From assembly GCA_002329625.1 (NCBI GenBank), contig DCTP01000057.1:30626-38968 (forward strand): a DNA stretch of 8,343 bases, given 5' to 3'. Both the position numbers and the translations under genes were made by a program. The notes under the pieces were generated by a model. The model did no database searches. It had not been told where the DNA came from and saw nothing but the letters and a program-made list of their open reading frames with translations. Below, piece after piece: positions 1 through 6,401 of this stretch (its first letter is position 1; the number at the start of each line of letters is the position of its first letter). Source of the stretch: Leptolinea sp. UBA1437. GTDB taxonomy: Bacteria > Chloroflexota > Anaerolineae > Anaerolineales > Anaerolineaceae.

Positions 1-1
1 T

Positions 2-148
2 TGCATCGTACAAGGCATCGCAGAAGGGGGATGGATGCTTCTTGATATTGGAGATATCGTTGTCCATATTTTTTCACCGGACAGACGAAATTATTACAGC
101 CTTGAAGAATTATGGAATGAATCTAAAATTCTCCTTAAGCTACAATAA
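2..148 (+). CDS. rsfS: Ribosomal silencing factor RsfS, C-terminal 48 codons (partial at left edge)
   Basis: RsfS (Iojap/DUF143 family) binds ribosomal protein uL14 on the large subunit and blocks subunit joining when nutrients are short; it acts in the cytoplasm. Only the C-terminal part is visible, reading in frame from base 2 to the TAA at 146-148. The visible protein begins CIVQGIAEGGWMLLDIGD and goes on through VVHIFSPDRRNYYSLEELW. This is the family's hallmark ending: the G-W-x-L-L-D-x-G-D strand, the V-V-H-x-F strand, and the final R-x-Y-Y-x-L-E-x-L-W helix. The 5' part lies outside the window, so length and start cannot be judged. The next gene on the same strand starts 160 bases later, so the two may or may not be cotranscribed. 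No clear terminator was seen between them. The family call is confident although the fragment is short. Confidence 0.88.
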   Translation, partial: CIVQGIAEGGWMLLDIGDIVVHIFSPDRRNYYSLEELWNESKILLKLQ

Positions 149-308
149 TTTCTTATTTTCATTATATAATATTTCAATATTTTAAAAAGTCATTATCACT
201 CACGTTAAGAAAAGAAATTTCCTTATTTGTTGGTAATATATGATATAAAAGAAGAATATATAGCAATTATCCATTTATATATCAATACTTATTTTTTGGG
301 AGGTAAAA
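149..308 (+). promoter_or_regulatory. AT-rich gap upstream of the Rrf2-type gene, presumptive promoter/leader region
   Basis: This 160-base stretch is very AT-rich and has no open frame worth calling. A TATAAA at 244-249 could serve as a -10 element, but no good -35 sits at the right distance (TTCCTT at 219-224 gives 19 bases). A short direct/inverted repeat AATATT-TC-AATATT lies at 168-181 and a near-palindrome centred on GAAATTTC at about 215-222. Rrf2 regulators often bind dyads in their own promoters, so either could be an operator, but nothing here is decisive. No strong hairpin terminator for rsfS was found. Confidence 0.3.
298..304 (+). promoter_or_regulatory. Strong Shine-Dalgarno for the Rrf2-type gene
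   Basis: GGGAGGT lies four bases before the ATG at 309-311. It contains the GGAGGT core complementary to the 16S rRNA 3' end, although the spacing is slightly short. It fixes the start codon of the regulator at 309 and predicts efficient translation. Confidence 0.75.
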
Positions 309-704
309 ATGTTAAAGGTGAGTCGAAGATTAAATTATGGGTTACAGCTAATGCTTGCGTTAGCTTCGGATCCGAATAATACGTCAAAGTCGACGGCGGC
401 AATTTCGGAAAGTCTTTCCATTCCGTTGCCATTTCTGCACCAAATTGCTCATACACTTCAGCAAAATGGTCTGATCAAAGCGACACCGGGTCCGAAAGGT
501 GGTTTAAGATTAGGTTCAAAAGGTTTGGATATCACACTTTATGATATCTTTAATGCCTTGGAAGGGCAATTCTCTGTACCGACCATTGAAACCGATATCG
601 ATACATCTGAAAATGACGTTGCAATGGGTTTATGGAAGGAAATCGGAACAAAAATCAATAATATTTTGAAAGAATATAAGCTCTCCGATCTTGTCGAATC
701 CTAA
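309..704 (+). CDS. Rrf2-family winged-helix transcriptional regulator lacking the Fe-S cysteines
   Basis: This is a DNA-binding regulator of the Rrf2 family (IscR, NsrR, CymR, RirA relatives), 131 aa and so slightly short for the family. The N-terminal helix VSRRLNYGLQLMLALA (residues 4-19) matches the usual start of these proteins. A helix-turn-helix covers about residues 28-56 (AAISESLSIPLPFLHQIAHTL), and the wing carries the diagnostic GPKGG at 61-65. A linker and a dimerisation helix follow, ending in the usual L-x-D-L. The protein contains no cysteine at all. The three Cys that ligate a cluster in IscR/NsrR/RirA, expected around residues 88-110, are absent, so it should not sense through a Cys-ligated Fe-S cluster. 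CymR-like members that bind a partner protein are a known precedent. Its targets are unknown; autoregulation is likely from family habit. It faces the long minus-strand operon convergently, so it is not cotranscribed with it. Confidence 0.85.
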   Translation: MLKVSRRLNYGLQLMLALASDPNNTSKSTAAISESLSIPLPFLHQIAHTLQQNGLIKATPGPKGGLRLGSKGLDITLYDIFNALEGQFSVPTIETDIDTSENDVAMGLWKEIGTKINNILKEYKLSDLVES

Positions 705-783
705 ATATCTGATCATATGGCATAAGTTCCCGAATGATTGATTCAGATCCGAATCGGATTAATTTGGCGTAAAGAAACGGTAT

Positions 784-838
784 TTTTCAAAATAAAAGTG
801 CTCCTTTTATGAAATCGGAGCGCTTTTTATTTTGAAAA
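784..838. terminator. Bidirectional intrinsic terminator between convergent genes
   Basis: A long inverted repeat has left arm 784-804 (TTTTCAAAATAAAAGTGCTCC), a 12-base loop at 805-816, and right arm 817-838 (GGAGCGC followed by a T-rich run and TTTTGAAAA). The arms pair almost fully, apart from a G-T pair and a one-base bulge. The GC-rich inner stem (GTGCTCC/GGAGCGC) is followed by a T-rich tract on each strand. It can therefore stop transcription from the Rrf2-type gene (ends 704) and from the minus-strand lipoprotein gene (ends 855). Position and symmetry both support a shared terminator. Confidence 0.85.
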
Positions 839-854
839 TGAGTAGTATTTAAGA

Positions 855-1901
855 TTACGGAGCCGGGGTTTCCTGGGTTTGCAGTAAGGCAGCAGGCGGC
901 GTGAAAGTAACCGTCGGCAGAGTCCAATTCATTGTCTCTTCAGATATATTTCCCTCTTTCCAAGGGAGATAACTCAGAAAATCATTTAATGGCAGCCCTT
1001 TGGTTATTTCAAATCGGCCGAGATAATAAAGATTGTCGCGACTTTGTTTAGTCACATGTTGCTTTCCCATCGCTGCTTTATACAAACTTGAACTGACTTT
1101 ACTGGCCATAACACCGCCGGAATCTGGAATTCCTCCCGGATAAGCAAAAACTTCAATGGGCACACCGAATTTTTCTTCGAGCAATATTTTGGACTTACCG
1201 ATTTCCTGCCCATAATAAGCGGGATCATGATTTCCGTCATATCCGCTGCTGCCAAGTTCCCACCCATCATTCATCATTTCTTTTATTTGGTCAGATGAAA
1301 GGCAGTTCTTCGTATCAACCTGTGCTGCAACTAACATCAGATTCCCCGCCATCCCATATTTTTTGAGAATGGGATAAGCATTTTTATATTGTCCGAGCTT
1401 GGATGAATCAAAAGTGAACATAACCGGCTTCGGAGGAAGTTCCCCTCCTTCAAGCAATACTTTTACCAACTGCGACAGCCGGATACTTGTATATCCCAAT
1501 TCATACAGTATCCGGACTTGTTGTTCAAATTCAACGGAAGGAACATTTAATGGACTTTCCCATTGATAATAAGGATCTTCATTCGCATTGTTGGCAACAT
1601 CATTATAGTAAAGGATTAATACTTCTGCAGATCCGGCCGGATGGGTAATCCAAGTTGCGGTCGGCGGGATTGTCGGAGTCGATGTTATCGTCGGCGTAAA
1701 CGTAATCGTCGGGGTTTCTGTCAAAGTCGAGGTTGGGGTCGGCGGTGTAAGAGAAGCGATCCTGTTATTTTCGGCTTGGATGGTTGATGCGGCAATGGTG
1801 TAAAGCACATTTTTATCGACATTCCGCTCAGGCATGTTACAGGATGTAACAAAAAAAGCTAATAAAGCTAAAATTACATATTTGCAGGATCTTATTTTCA
1901 T
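855..1901 (-). CDS. Lipoprotein with a degenerate polysaccharide deacetylase (NodB-like) domain
   Basis: This is a 348-aa exported lipoprotein. It has a type II signal peptide with hydrophobic core 8-18 and lipobox VTSC (Cys21), then a Thr/Pro spacer at about 51-84, a NodB-like domain at about 92-315, and a Thr/Pro-rich tail. Fold landmarks are clear: EFEQQVRILYELGYTSI (124-140), PPKPVMFTFD (156-165), AYPILKKYGM (175-184) and VFAYPGG (251-257). The catalytic residues are not. The TFDDG motif reads TFDSS (163-167), so the metal-binding second Asp is Ser. The S-H-x-x-x-H metal motif reads SSGYDG (218-223), so both His are lost. The early YHH motif is YYN. The frame is intact and length normal, so this looks like a maintained pseudoenzyme, perhaps a wall-glycan-binding lipoprotein (inference). 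The start is supported by AAAGGTGG just upstream. It is the last gene of the run, 81 bases after the UbiA-like gene. Confidence 0.8.
   Translation of the reverse strand: MKIRSCKYVILALLAFFVTSCNMPERNVDKNVLYTIAASTIQAENNRIASLTPPTPTSTLTETPTITFTPTITSTPTIPPTATWITHPAGSAEVLILYYNDVANNANEDPYYQWESPLNVPSVEFEQQVRILYELGYTSIRLSQLVKVLLEGGELPPKPVMFTFDSSKLGQYKNAYPILKKYGMAGNLMLVAAQVDTKNCLSSDQIKEMMNDGWELGSSGYDGNHDPAYYGQEIGKSKILLEEKFGVPIEVFAYPGGIPDSGGVMASKVSSSLYKAAMGKQHVTKQSRDNLYYLGRFEITKGLPLNDFLSYLPWKEGNISEETMNWTLPTVTFTPPAALLQTQETPAP
1662..1715 (-). repeat. Three tandem 18-base units encoding TPTIxx in the lipoprotein spacer
   Basis: Within the Thr/Pro linker of the lipoprotein, residues 63-80 are three six-residue units: TPTITF, TPTITS, TPTIPP. 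On the DNA this is an imperfect 18-base tandem repeat, read as GTCGG-rich on the + strand. Such spacers hold a domain away from the membrane and change length readily by slippage or recombination; copy number may differ between strains. Confidence 0.7.
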
Positions 1902-1905
1902 AATT

Positions 1906-1913
1906 CCACCTTT
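1906..1913 (-). promoter_or_regulatory. Shine-Dalgarno of the lipoprotein gene
   Basis: On the - strand AAAGGTGG ends four bases before the ATG at 1901-1899. It supports this Met as the start, which gives a complete lipoprotein signal peptide. Confidence 0.7.
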
Positions 1914-1971
1914 TTATCGAAGTGTTGTTATCGACATTTTATAATCCGCTATACAAAATTTTATTGATCAA
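1914..1971 (-). promoter_or_regulatory. Possible secondary promoter/operator region before the lipoprotein gene
   Basis: The 81-base gap is the longest within the minus-strand run. On the - strand it holds TATAAA (1943-1938) as a candidate -10. Downstream of that, TCGATAA occurs twice exactly 14 bases apart (1934-1928 and 1920-1914). Upstream lies the palindrome TTGATCAA (1964-1971). TTGATC is 22 bases from TATAAA, too far for a normal sigma-70 -35, so a promoter is only a possibility. A separate promoter here would let the lipoprotein be expressed apart from the upstream genes. Confidence 0.25.
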
Positions 1972-1982
1972 TTTCTTTTTAA

Positions 1983-2921
1983 TTAGAATCCATAAAAAAC
2001 GATCGTAATACATTGAAAGTATAGCAACAGAATAAGATTTAGATAAGAGAGCCACCCTAATAATTTCCAATTTACGGGAGAACCCTTCATAATTTTCTCA
2101 ATCAGAACAATCTGGAAGGAAACTGATGGAAGTAGAAGTAATTGCGGCGCCAATAACTCCCAACTTACACCAAGCCGATTCATTAGAATCAGTGAAAGGT
2201 ATGCTAAAAAATAAAATAAATGATGCAGCCTGAATTTTCTCTTCTGCAAATAATTGACAAAAAAGCCTGGTTTAAAGGAAACTTGATAATCTAGCATTGA
2301 CATACCCAATATGAATCGGAATGCCAGAAAAAAGCAAAAATCCGGAATCAGATAGCTGAGAATATATTTTTGAAAAGGATAATTTTGATGGCCCAATATC
2401 ACTAAGACAGATGGGAAGAAAACAGTTAACAATCCGTCTAAAAGCTCTTCCGACCAGTTGATTCTTGGGCTGTTTCCCGCAAAAGAGAAAATTAAAATCG
2501 AAATAATCATCAACAGGAAAACAAAGTTTAAATCCCATTGATTTTTTTTATTCAAGAAAAGAAAAGACATATATACAGCAACTAATAAAAAGAATAAGAA
2601 ATATATGATCAGGTTAACCGATACGGCATCTTTTTCATTCTTATTGATCTCAATCGGTTTTCCCCAAGGTACATTTAAGAACCTAATTGATTTTTCATCG
2701 GATGAAAAAATATAAAGCCGCATTTGGAGAAGATTGGCTGTGATTAAAGAAATAATCGTTATTAAAAAAATCAAAACAAAAGCCGTCCAATTTATCGGTA
2801 CATCCCAAAAATTAATAAATTCAACGGTTGAAAGCATCACCCCTAAACTAATCGGTATCTTCCACCAAGGAACGACCTTTAAGATCATTTGCAATTGTCG
2901 ATAAAATTTTGATTGCATCAT
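1983..2921 (-). CDS. Nine-helix UbiA-like prenyltransferase-fold membrane protein with eroded Asp motifs
   Basis: This is a 312-aa integral membrane protein with about nine hydrophobic segments (roughly 20-36, 43-64, 100-122, 131-148, 159-177, 186-206, 231-249, 252-273, 285-309), the UbiA number. The family plan is visible. There is an N-terminal VPWWKIPISLG where UbiA/MenA proteins carry R-P-x-x-x-x, then SPRINWSEELLDGLL (151-165) matching the Y-S-x-P-P-x-R-x-K...G-x-G-E loop, and D211-Y-Q-V-S-F-K-P-G219 matching the second motif D-Y-E-x-D-x-x-x-G. Active-site acids are mostly missing. The first motif N-x-x-N-D-x-x-D reads N63-L-L-Q-M-R-L-Y70, and only D211 remains of the second. UbiA enzymes use these Asp residues to hold Mg-diphosphate, so ordinary prenyl transfer looks unlikely. 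The ATG follows the SDR stop directly (TAA-ATG), implying translational coupling. Family membership is inferred by eye; an unrelated nine-helix protein is the alternative. Confidence 0.55.
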   Translation of the reverse strand: MMQSKFYRQLQMILKVVPWWKIPISLGVMLSTVEFINFWDVPINWTAFVLIFLITIISLITANLLQMRLYIFSSDEKSIRFLNVPWGKPIEINKNEKDAVSVNLIIYFLFFLLVAVYMSFLFLNKKNQWDLNFVFLLMIISILIFSFAGNSPRINWSEELLDGLLTVFFPSVLVILGHQNYPFQKYILSYLIPDFCFFLAFRFILGMSMLDYQVSFKPGFFVNYLQKRKFRLHHLFYFLAYLSLILMNRLGVSWELLAPQLLLLPSVSFQIVLIEKIMKGSPVNWKLLGWLSYLNLILLLYFQCITIVFYGF

Positions 2922-3647
2922 TTATTTCCAGCGATATCCGCCGTCAACCGGAATATCGATACCTGTTATATAATCCGATTTCATCAAGTAATCGACAGCG
3001 TTTAAAATATCTTCCGGTTCCCCTGATTTTTTTAATAAAGTCTCAGAGGATAAATATTTCCATGTCTTCTCATCCATCGATTCCTCAGGCAAAATCAGAC
3101 CGGGAGAAATTGAATTGACTCGGATTCTAGGCGCAAACGTTTTTGCGAGAAGAATGGTTAACTCCCTTACGGCTGCTTTACTCAGAGTATATCCGCCATA
3201 TTCTTTCCAATATTGGTAAGATCCCGAATCGGACATATTGATAATCAAACCCGATTTCGTCGGGTTTTCACCAATCAATTTCGCCGCCTCTCTGGAACAT
3301 AACCAAACGGCTCTCAAATTAATATCGAATAAACGATCCCAATCTGTTACGGATAATGTGGCTAAGTTGCTTCGATAAAATATTGCGGCATTGTTAATTA
3401 ATGTCGTCAACTCGCCATTTTCACGAATAAAATCAAACATTCGGATAATCTCATCCGTATCTTGAAGATCCGCCTTTATAAGTGAAGCAGAACCCCCTAC
3501 TCGATTGATTTGTTGACAGGTATTCTCTGCTTCCATGTCATCATGTAAATATTGCAGCCAGACATGATAACCCAAATCAGCCAAATGACAGGCAATTATT
3601 TTACCAAGTCTTCGAACGGATCCGGTAATCAAAACACTTTCAGTCAT
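2922..3647 (-). CDS. Short-chain dehydrogenase of pteridine reductase (FolM/PTR1)-like type
   Basis: This is a 241-aa cytoplasmic NADP(H)-type SDR. The Rossmann motif TGSVRRLG (8-15) has the double Arg common in pteridine reductases and in NADPH-preferring members. D60 and NNAA (85-88) follow, then N110, the active-site strand NMSD (137-140), Y153 and K157, and PG (182-183); the C-terminus PVDGGYRW is typical. D140 lies exactly 13 residues before the catalytic Tyr, where classical SDRs have Ser and where PTR1 and FolM have Asp. This favours pteridine (dihydrobiopterin/dihydromonapterin/dihydrofolate) reduction over ketoacyl reduction. The start ATG overlaps the 3' end of the ADH gene by eight bases and the stop abuts the UbiA-like start, so the three are probably translated together. 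The substrate is not proven: S139 is adjacent, so a FabG-like activity cannot be excluded. Confidence 0.78.
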   Translation of the reverse strand: MTESVLITGSVRRLGKIIACHLADLGYHVWLQYLHDDMEAENTCQQINRVGGSASLIKADLQDTDEIIRMFDFIRENGELTTLINNAAIFYRSNLATLSVTDWDRLFDINLRAVWLCSREAAKLIGENPTKSGLIINMSDSGSYQYWKEYGGYTLSKAAVRELTILLAKTFAPRIRVNSISPGLILPEESMDEKTWKYLSSETLLKKSGEPEDILNAVDYLMKSDYITGIDIPVDGGYRWK

Positions 3648-4815
3648 GCATAGAATTCCGCAAAATTTCTTTTAAATCTTGATCTGAAATTTTGTATTGA
3701 TCTCTGGTTAAAGCGCCACCTCCGATAACATAAGCTCCCTCGGCTATACGATCAATATCATCCTCGGTAAATCCATGGTCAGATAAGTTCAAACCTCCTA
3801 CGCCGCATGCGATTTTTAATGCTTCAAGTGCATCCAAGAAAGCTTTGGCATTTTCTTGAACGGTCTTTTTTGAATCGCCCATACCGATCGCAAAAGCTAA
3901 TTTTGAATAAAGTTCCGGTATTCTCTCCGCTCCTAACTGATGAAAAGCTTTTGAGATCATGATCAACCCCTCTCCGTGAATGACAGTCGGATCAATCCCG
4001 CTCAAACTGTGTTCGATCACATGAGCTGAGGTGGCGGAAGCTAAACAAAGTACCATTCCTCCAAGAGTCGCCGCCCAAGAGACCGCAGATCTGGCTTCGA
4101 TGTTCTTTCCGTTTCGAACAGCCTCGGGTAAATTTTCAAAAATTAAGCGAACTCCTTCAAGTGCAAGAAGATCACTGAAAGGATTTGCTTTTTGAGAAAT
4201 AAAAGCCTCTATATTATGAAACAATGCATCAAATCCCTGATATGTTGTATAACGCGGATTAATATTTATCGTCAAATCAGGATCAACGATTGATATTATT
4301 GGAAACTCACAGCGTATTCCGACTTTTTCACCGGTTATTTCATTGGTTATTACAGACGTCGGGTTTCCTTCGGTTCCGGTTCCAGCTGTAGTCGGAATGG
4401 CTATTAATGGGAATCCTTTTTGAGTAAAATCTTTTTTGCCCCCTTGTCCGACCGGTACATAATCCCATAAATCTCCCGGATTAGTCATCATCATCGCAAC
4501 TGATTTTGCCGTATCGATACTGCTTCCTCCGCCTAAGCCGATAAAGAAATCACACTTTTTTTCTCTTGCAATATCTCTGGCTTCCATAACATTTTTCCGA
4601 ATAGGATTCGGTACAACCTTATCGTATAACACATGGTCAATATTTCGATATTTTAGAATTTTATAAACCTGATCAAGGTATCCATATTTCTGTACGGAAG
4701 TCCCTCCGGTAATAATCATTGCTTTTTTCCCGGGTAACGAAATCGTATTAAGTTGTTCCAATGTTCCGCTTCCAAAAATAATTTGAGTAGGTATTTGAAA
4801 ACTGAAATTCTTCAT
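3640..4815 (-). CDS. Iron-containing (group III) alcohol dehydrogenase
   Basis: A 391-aa NAD(P)-dependent, metal-dependent alcohol/aldehyde oxidoreductase of the Fe-ADH family, acting in the cytoplasm. The start FQIPTQIIFGSGTLEQL (6-22) is typical. The dinucleotide-binding G-L-G-G-G-S-S-I-D-T-A-K is at 93-104 and P-T-T-A-G-T-G-T-E at 141-149. The expected metal ligands are all present: D196 and H200 in GFDALFHNIEA, H265 in SAHVIEH, and H280 in VIHGEG. Length is normal and no key residue is missing, so it should be active. The substrate cannot be read from sequence; butanol/propanediol/lactaldehyde-type dehydrogenases are all close. It starts 24 bases after gltX with a strong SD, and its last eight bases overlap the SDR start. 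Pairing with an SDR and an envelope protein, not with other fermentation genes, is unusual and leaves its pathway open. Confidence 0.92.
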   Translation of the reverse strand: MKNFSFQIPTQIIFGSGTLEQLNTISLPGKKAMIITGGTSVQKYGYLDQVYKILKYRNIDHVLYDKVVPNPIRKNVMEARDIAREKKCDFFIGLGGGSSIDTAKSVAMMMTNPGDLWDYVPVGQGGKKDFTQKGFPLIAIPTTAGTGTEGNPTSVITNEITGEKVGIRCEFPIISIVDPDLTININPRYTTYQGFDALFHNIEAFISQKANPFSDLLALEGVRLIFENLPEAVRNGKNIEARSAVSWAATLGGMVLCLASATSAHVIEHSLSGIDPTVIHGEGLIMISKAFHQLGAERIPELYSKLAFAIGMGDSKKTVQENAKAFLDALEALKIACGVGGLNLSDHGFTEDDIDRIAEGAYVIGGGALTRDQYKISDQDLKEILRNSMHD

Positions 4816-4824
4816 TTCTCACTG

Positions 4825-4830
4825 CTCCTT
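4825..4830 (-). promoter_or_regulatory. Strong Shine-Dalgarno of the alcohol dehydrogenase gene
   Basis: AAGGAG on the - strand sits nine bases before the ATG at 4815-4813, inside the 24-base gltX-ADH gap. It is the best ribosome site of the minus-strand run, suggesting the dehydrogenase is made at a higher level than its neighbours. Confidence 0.7.
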
Positions 4831-4839
4831 TCTTCTCGG

Positions 4840-6345
4840 TTAATTATTCCGGCTTTGATATTCTCGTAACATCTTTGCTGCGGTTTTGATTCTCTCTAAA
4901 ACAATGTCTTTGCCGATTATTTCCATGCTCTCAAACAGAGGAGGGCTGACTTTTCTGCCCGTCACGGCTACGCGCAATACCCCAAAAACCTGAGCCGGCT
5001 TTAGTCCTAATTCTTCAACCAACGCTCTCATCTCCGGCTCTCCGATCCGCGGACTGATTTCCGGAAGATCAGCCAATACCTGATAACTTTTCTCGGCTAT
5101 TTCAGCACATTTTTCGGCGGTAAGCCCCTTTTGAATTAAATCTTCTGTCTGTGGAGTGACATGATCTTCAAAGAAAAAACCCGCTATCTCAGGTGCATCA
5201 TCTAAAGTGACGATTCGTTCTTGAATAATAGGCGTGATTTTCAACAGTGTCTCGTCATCCGGATGATACCCTTTTGCCTCGAAAAACGGCTTAATTCGGT
5301 GAGCGAGATCTTCAACCGGTAATGCTCGAATATGGACACCATTAAAATAATCGAGCTTCGTAAAATTGATCGCTGCGGGGGAAGGATTCAGATGGTCTAT
5401 CGAAAAATCCTTGATCAAGTCTTCCATTGTAAAAAACTCTGTATGATCGTCATAACTCCATCCCATCAACGCGATCCAATTTGTGACGGCTTCAGGTAAA
5501 TAACCCAAATCTTTAAAATCGGTCAAAAAAATAGAATATCCGTCTTTAATCAGATCAGCAGATTCCCGCTTGGACATTTTCCCTTTTCCGCTGGGTTTCA
5601 GAAAAACTGAAAGATGGATCCAAACCGGTTCTTCCCATCCGAACGCTTGAATAATCATATGATGCAAAGGAAGTGTCGGTATCCATTCGGAACCACGAAT
5701 AACATGAGTAATTCCCATCAAATGATCATCCACCATAGCCGCTAAATGATATAATGCCCAACCATCCGATTTAACAATGATATAGTCATCGATTGTTCGA
5801 TTTTCTACTGTTATCTCCCCACGGATGGCGTCATGTACAGTCGTAACACCCCCCTTCGGTGTCTTAAAACGGATAACATAAGGTTCACCGGCCGCGATTC
5901 TTTTTCTCGCATCTTCAAGAGAAATATCTCTGCAATGTCCATCATAATGAGGGAACTCTTTCCTTTTTTCTTGTTCCTCTTTCATCCGATGTAAACGCTC
6001 AGGAGTGCAAAAACAATAAAAAGCGTCTCCTTGCTTGATTAATTGTTCCGCATATTTAAGGTAAATCTCTTTTCGCTCCGATTGTCGATAAGGACCGAAT
6101 TCACCCGGTTTGTCAGGTCCTTCATCCCAATCAATGCCCAACCAATGAAGCCCATCCATCAGTTCTTGTTCGGCATTTTCGATATAACGCTTGCGATCGG
6201 TATCTTCAATTCTGAGGATAAATTTTCCTCCGGTTTTTTTCGCAAGAAGATAGTTATACAATGCAGTTCTTCCGCCCCCTAAATGGAGTCTTCCGGTAGG
6301 GGAGGGTGCAAATCGAACACGTACGGGTTTCATTTCATTTGTCAT
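4840..6345 (-). CDS. gltX: Glutamyl-tRNA synthetase
   Basis: Class I aminoacyl-tRNA synthetase that charges tRNA-Glu with glutamate (and tRNA-Gln in organisms using the amidotransferase route). It is 501 aa, normal for the bacterial enzyme. The N-terminal FAPSPTGRLHLGGGRTALYN segment carries the HIGH signature as HLGG (21-24), and KMSKR is at 256-260 for ATP binding. The RIEDTD strand (45-50) and the D-W-D-E-G-P segment are also typical. A putative zinc-knuckle set C111-x-C113 and C138 (Y-D-G-x-C-R) lies in the acceptor-binding insertion. The C-terminal anticodon-binding part includes VFGVLRVAVTGRKVSPPLFE, a strong GluRS signature, ending in the usual helix. The first ATG is used; another Met at residue 5 is possible because the upstream SD is weak (AAGAGA). 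It lies between rodA (56-base gap) and the dehydrogenase. The symbol is secure. Confidence 0.97.
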   Translation of the reverse strand: MTNEMKPVRVRFAPSPTGRLHLGGGRTALYNYLLAKKTGGKFILRIEDTDRKRYIENAEQELMDGLHWLGIDWDEGPDKPGEFGPYRQSERKEIYLKYAEQLIKQGDAFYCFCTPERLHRMKEEQEKRKEFPHYDGHCRDISLEDARKRIAAGEPYVIRFKTPKGGVTTVHDAIRGEITVENRTIDDYIIVKSDGWALYHLAAMVDDHLMGITHVIRGSEWIPTLPLHHMIIQAFGWEEPVWIHLSVFLKPSGKGKMSKRESADLIKDGYSIFLTDFKDLGYLPEAVTNWIALMGWSYDDHTEFFTMEDLIKDFSIDHLNPSPAAINFTKLDYFNGVHIRALPVEDLAHRIKPFFEAKGYHPDDETLLKITPIIQERIVTLDDAPEIAGFFFEDHVTPQTEDLIQKGLTAEKCAEIAEKSYQVLADLPEISPRIGEPEMRALVEELGLKPAQVFGVLRVAVTGRKVSPPLFESMEIIGKDIVLERIKTAAKMLREYQSRNN

Positions 6346-6401
6346 TAGAATTTTTCTCTTTTCGTCTATAAAATTTATTTTTTTATATTTTTATTCTGAT
6401 T

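Noticed and set aside
747..759. Perfect dyad ATCCGA-A-TCGGAT downstream of the Rrf2-type gene
   Set aside because: It is short, lies in the 3' region before the terminator and does not extend beyond 13 bases; there is no second copy near a promoter to support an operator.
855..1901. Frameshift or sequencing error as the cause of the lost deacetylase residues
   Set aside because: Sequence on both sides of each altered motif aligns with the family in the same frame, so the changes are substitutions and not a shifted segment.
2909..3118. Short + strand open frame across the SDR/UbiA-like junction
   Set aside because: It lies antisense to two well-supported genes, has no family-like features and no clear ribosome site. 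The other short antisense or offset frames at 1052-1270, 2272-2538, 6043-6282, 6946-7158, 7580-7846 and 7933-8193 were dropped for the same reason.
6346..6401. Promoter or terminator between rodA and gltX
   Set aside because: The gap is almost all A/T, giving many chance TATA-like strings, but no convincing -35/-10 pair and no GC-rich hairpin.
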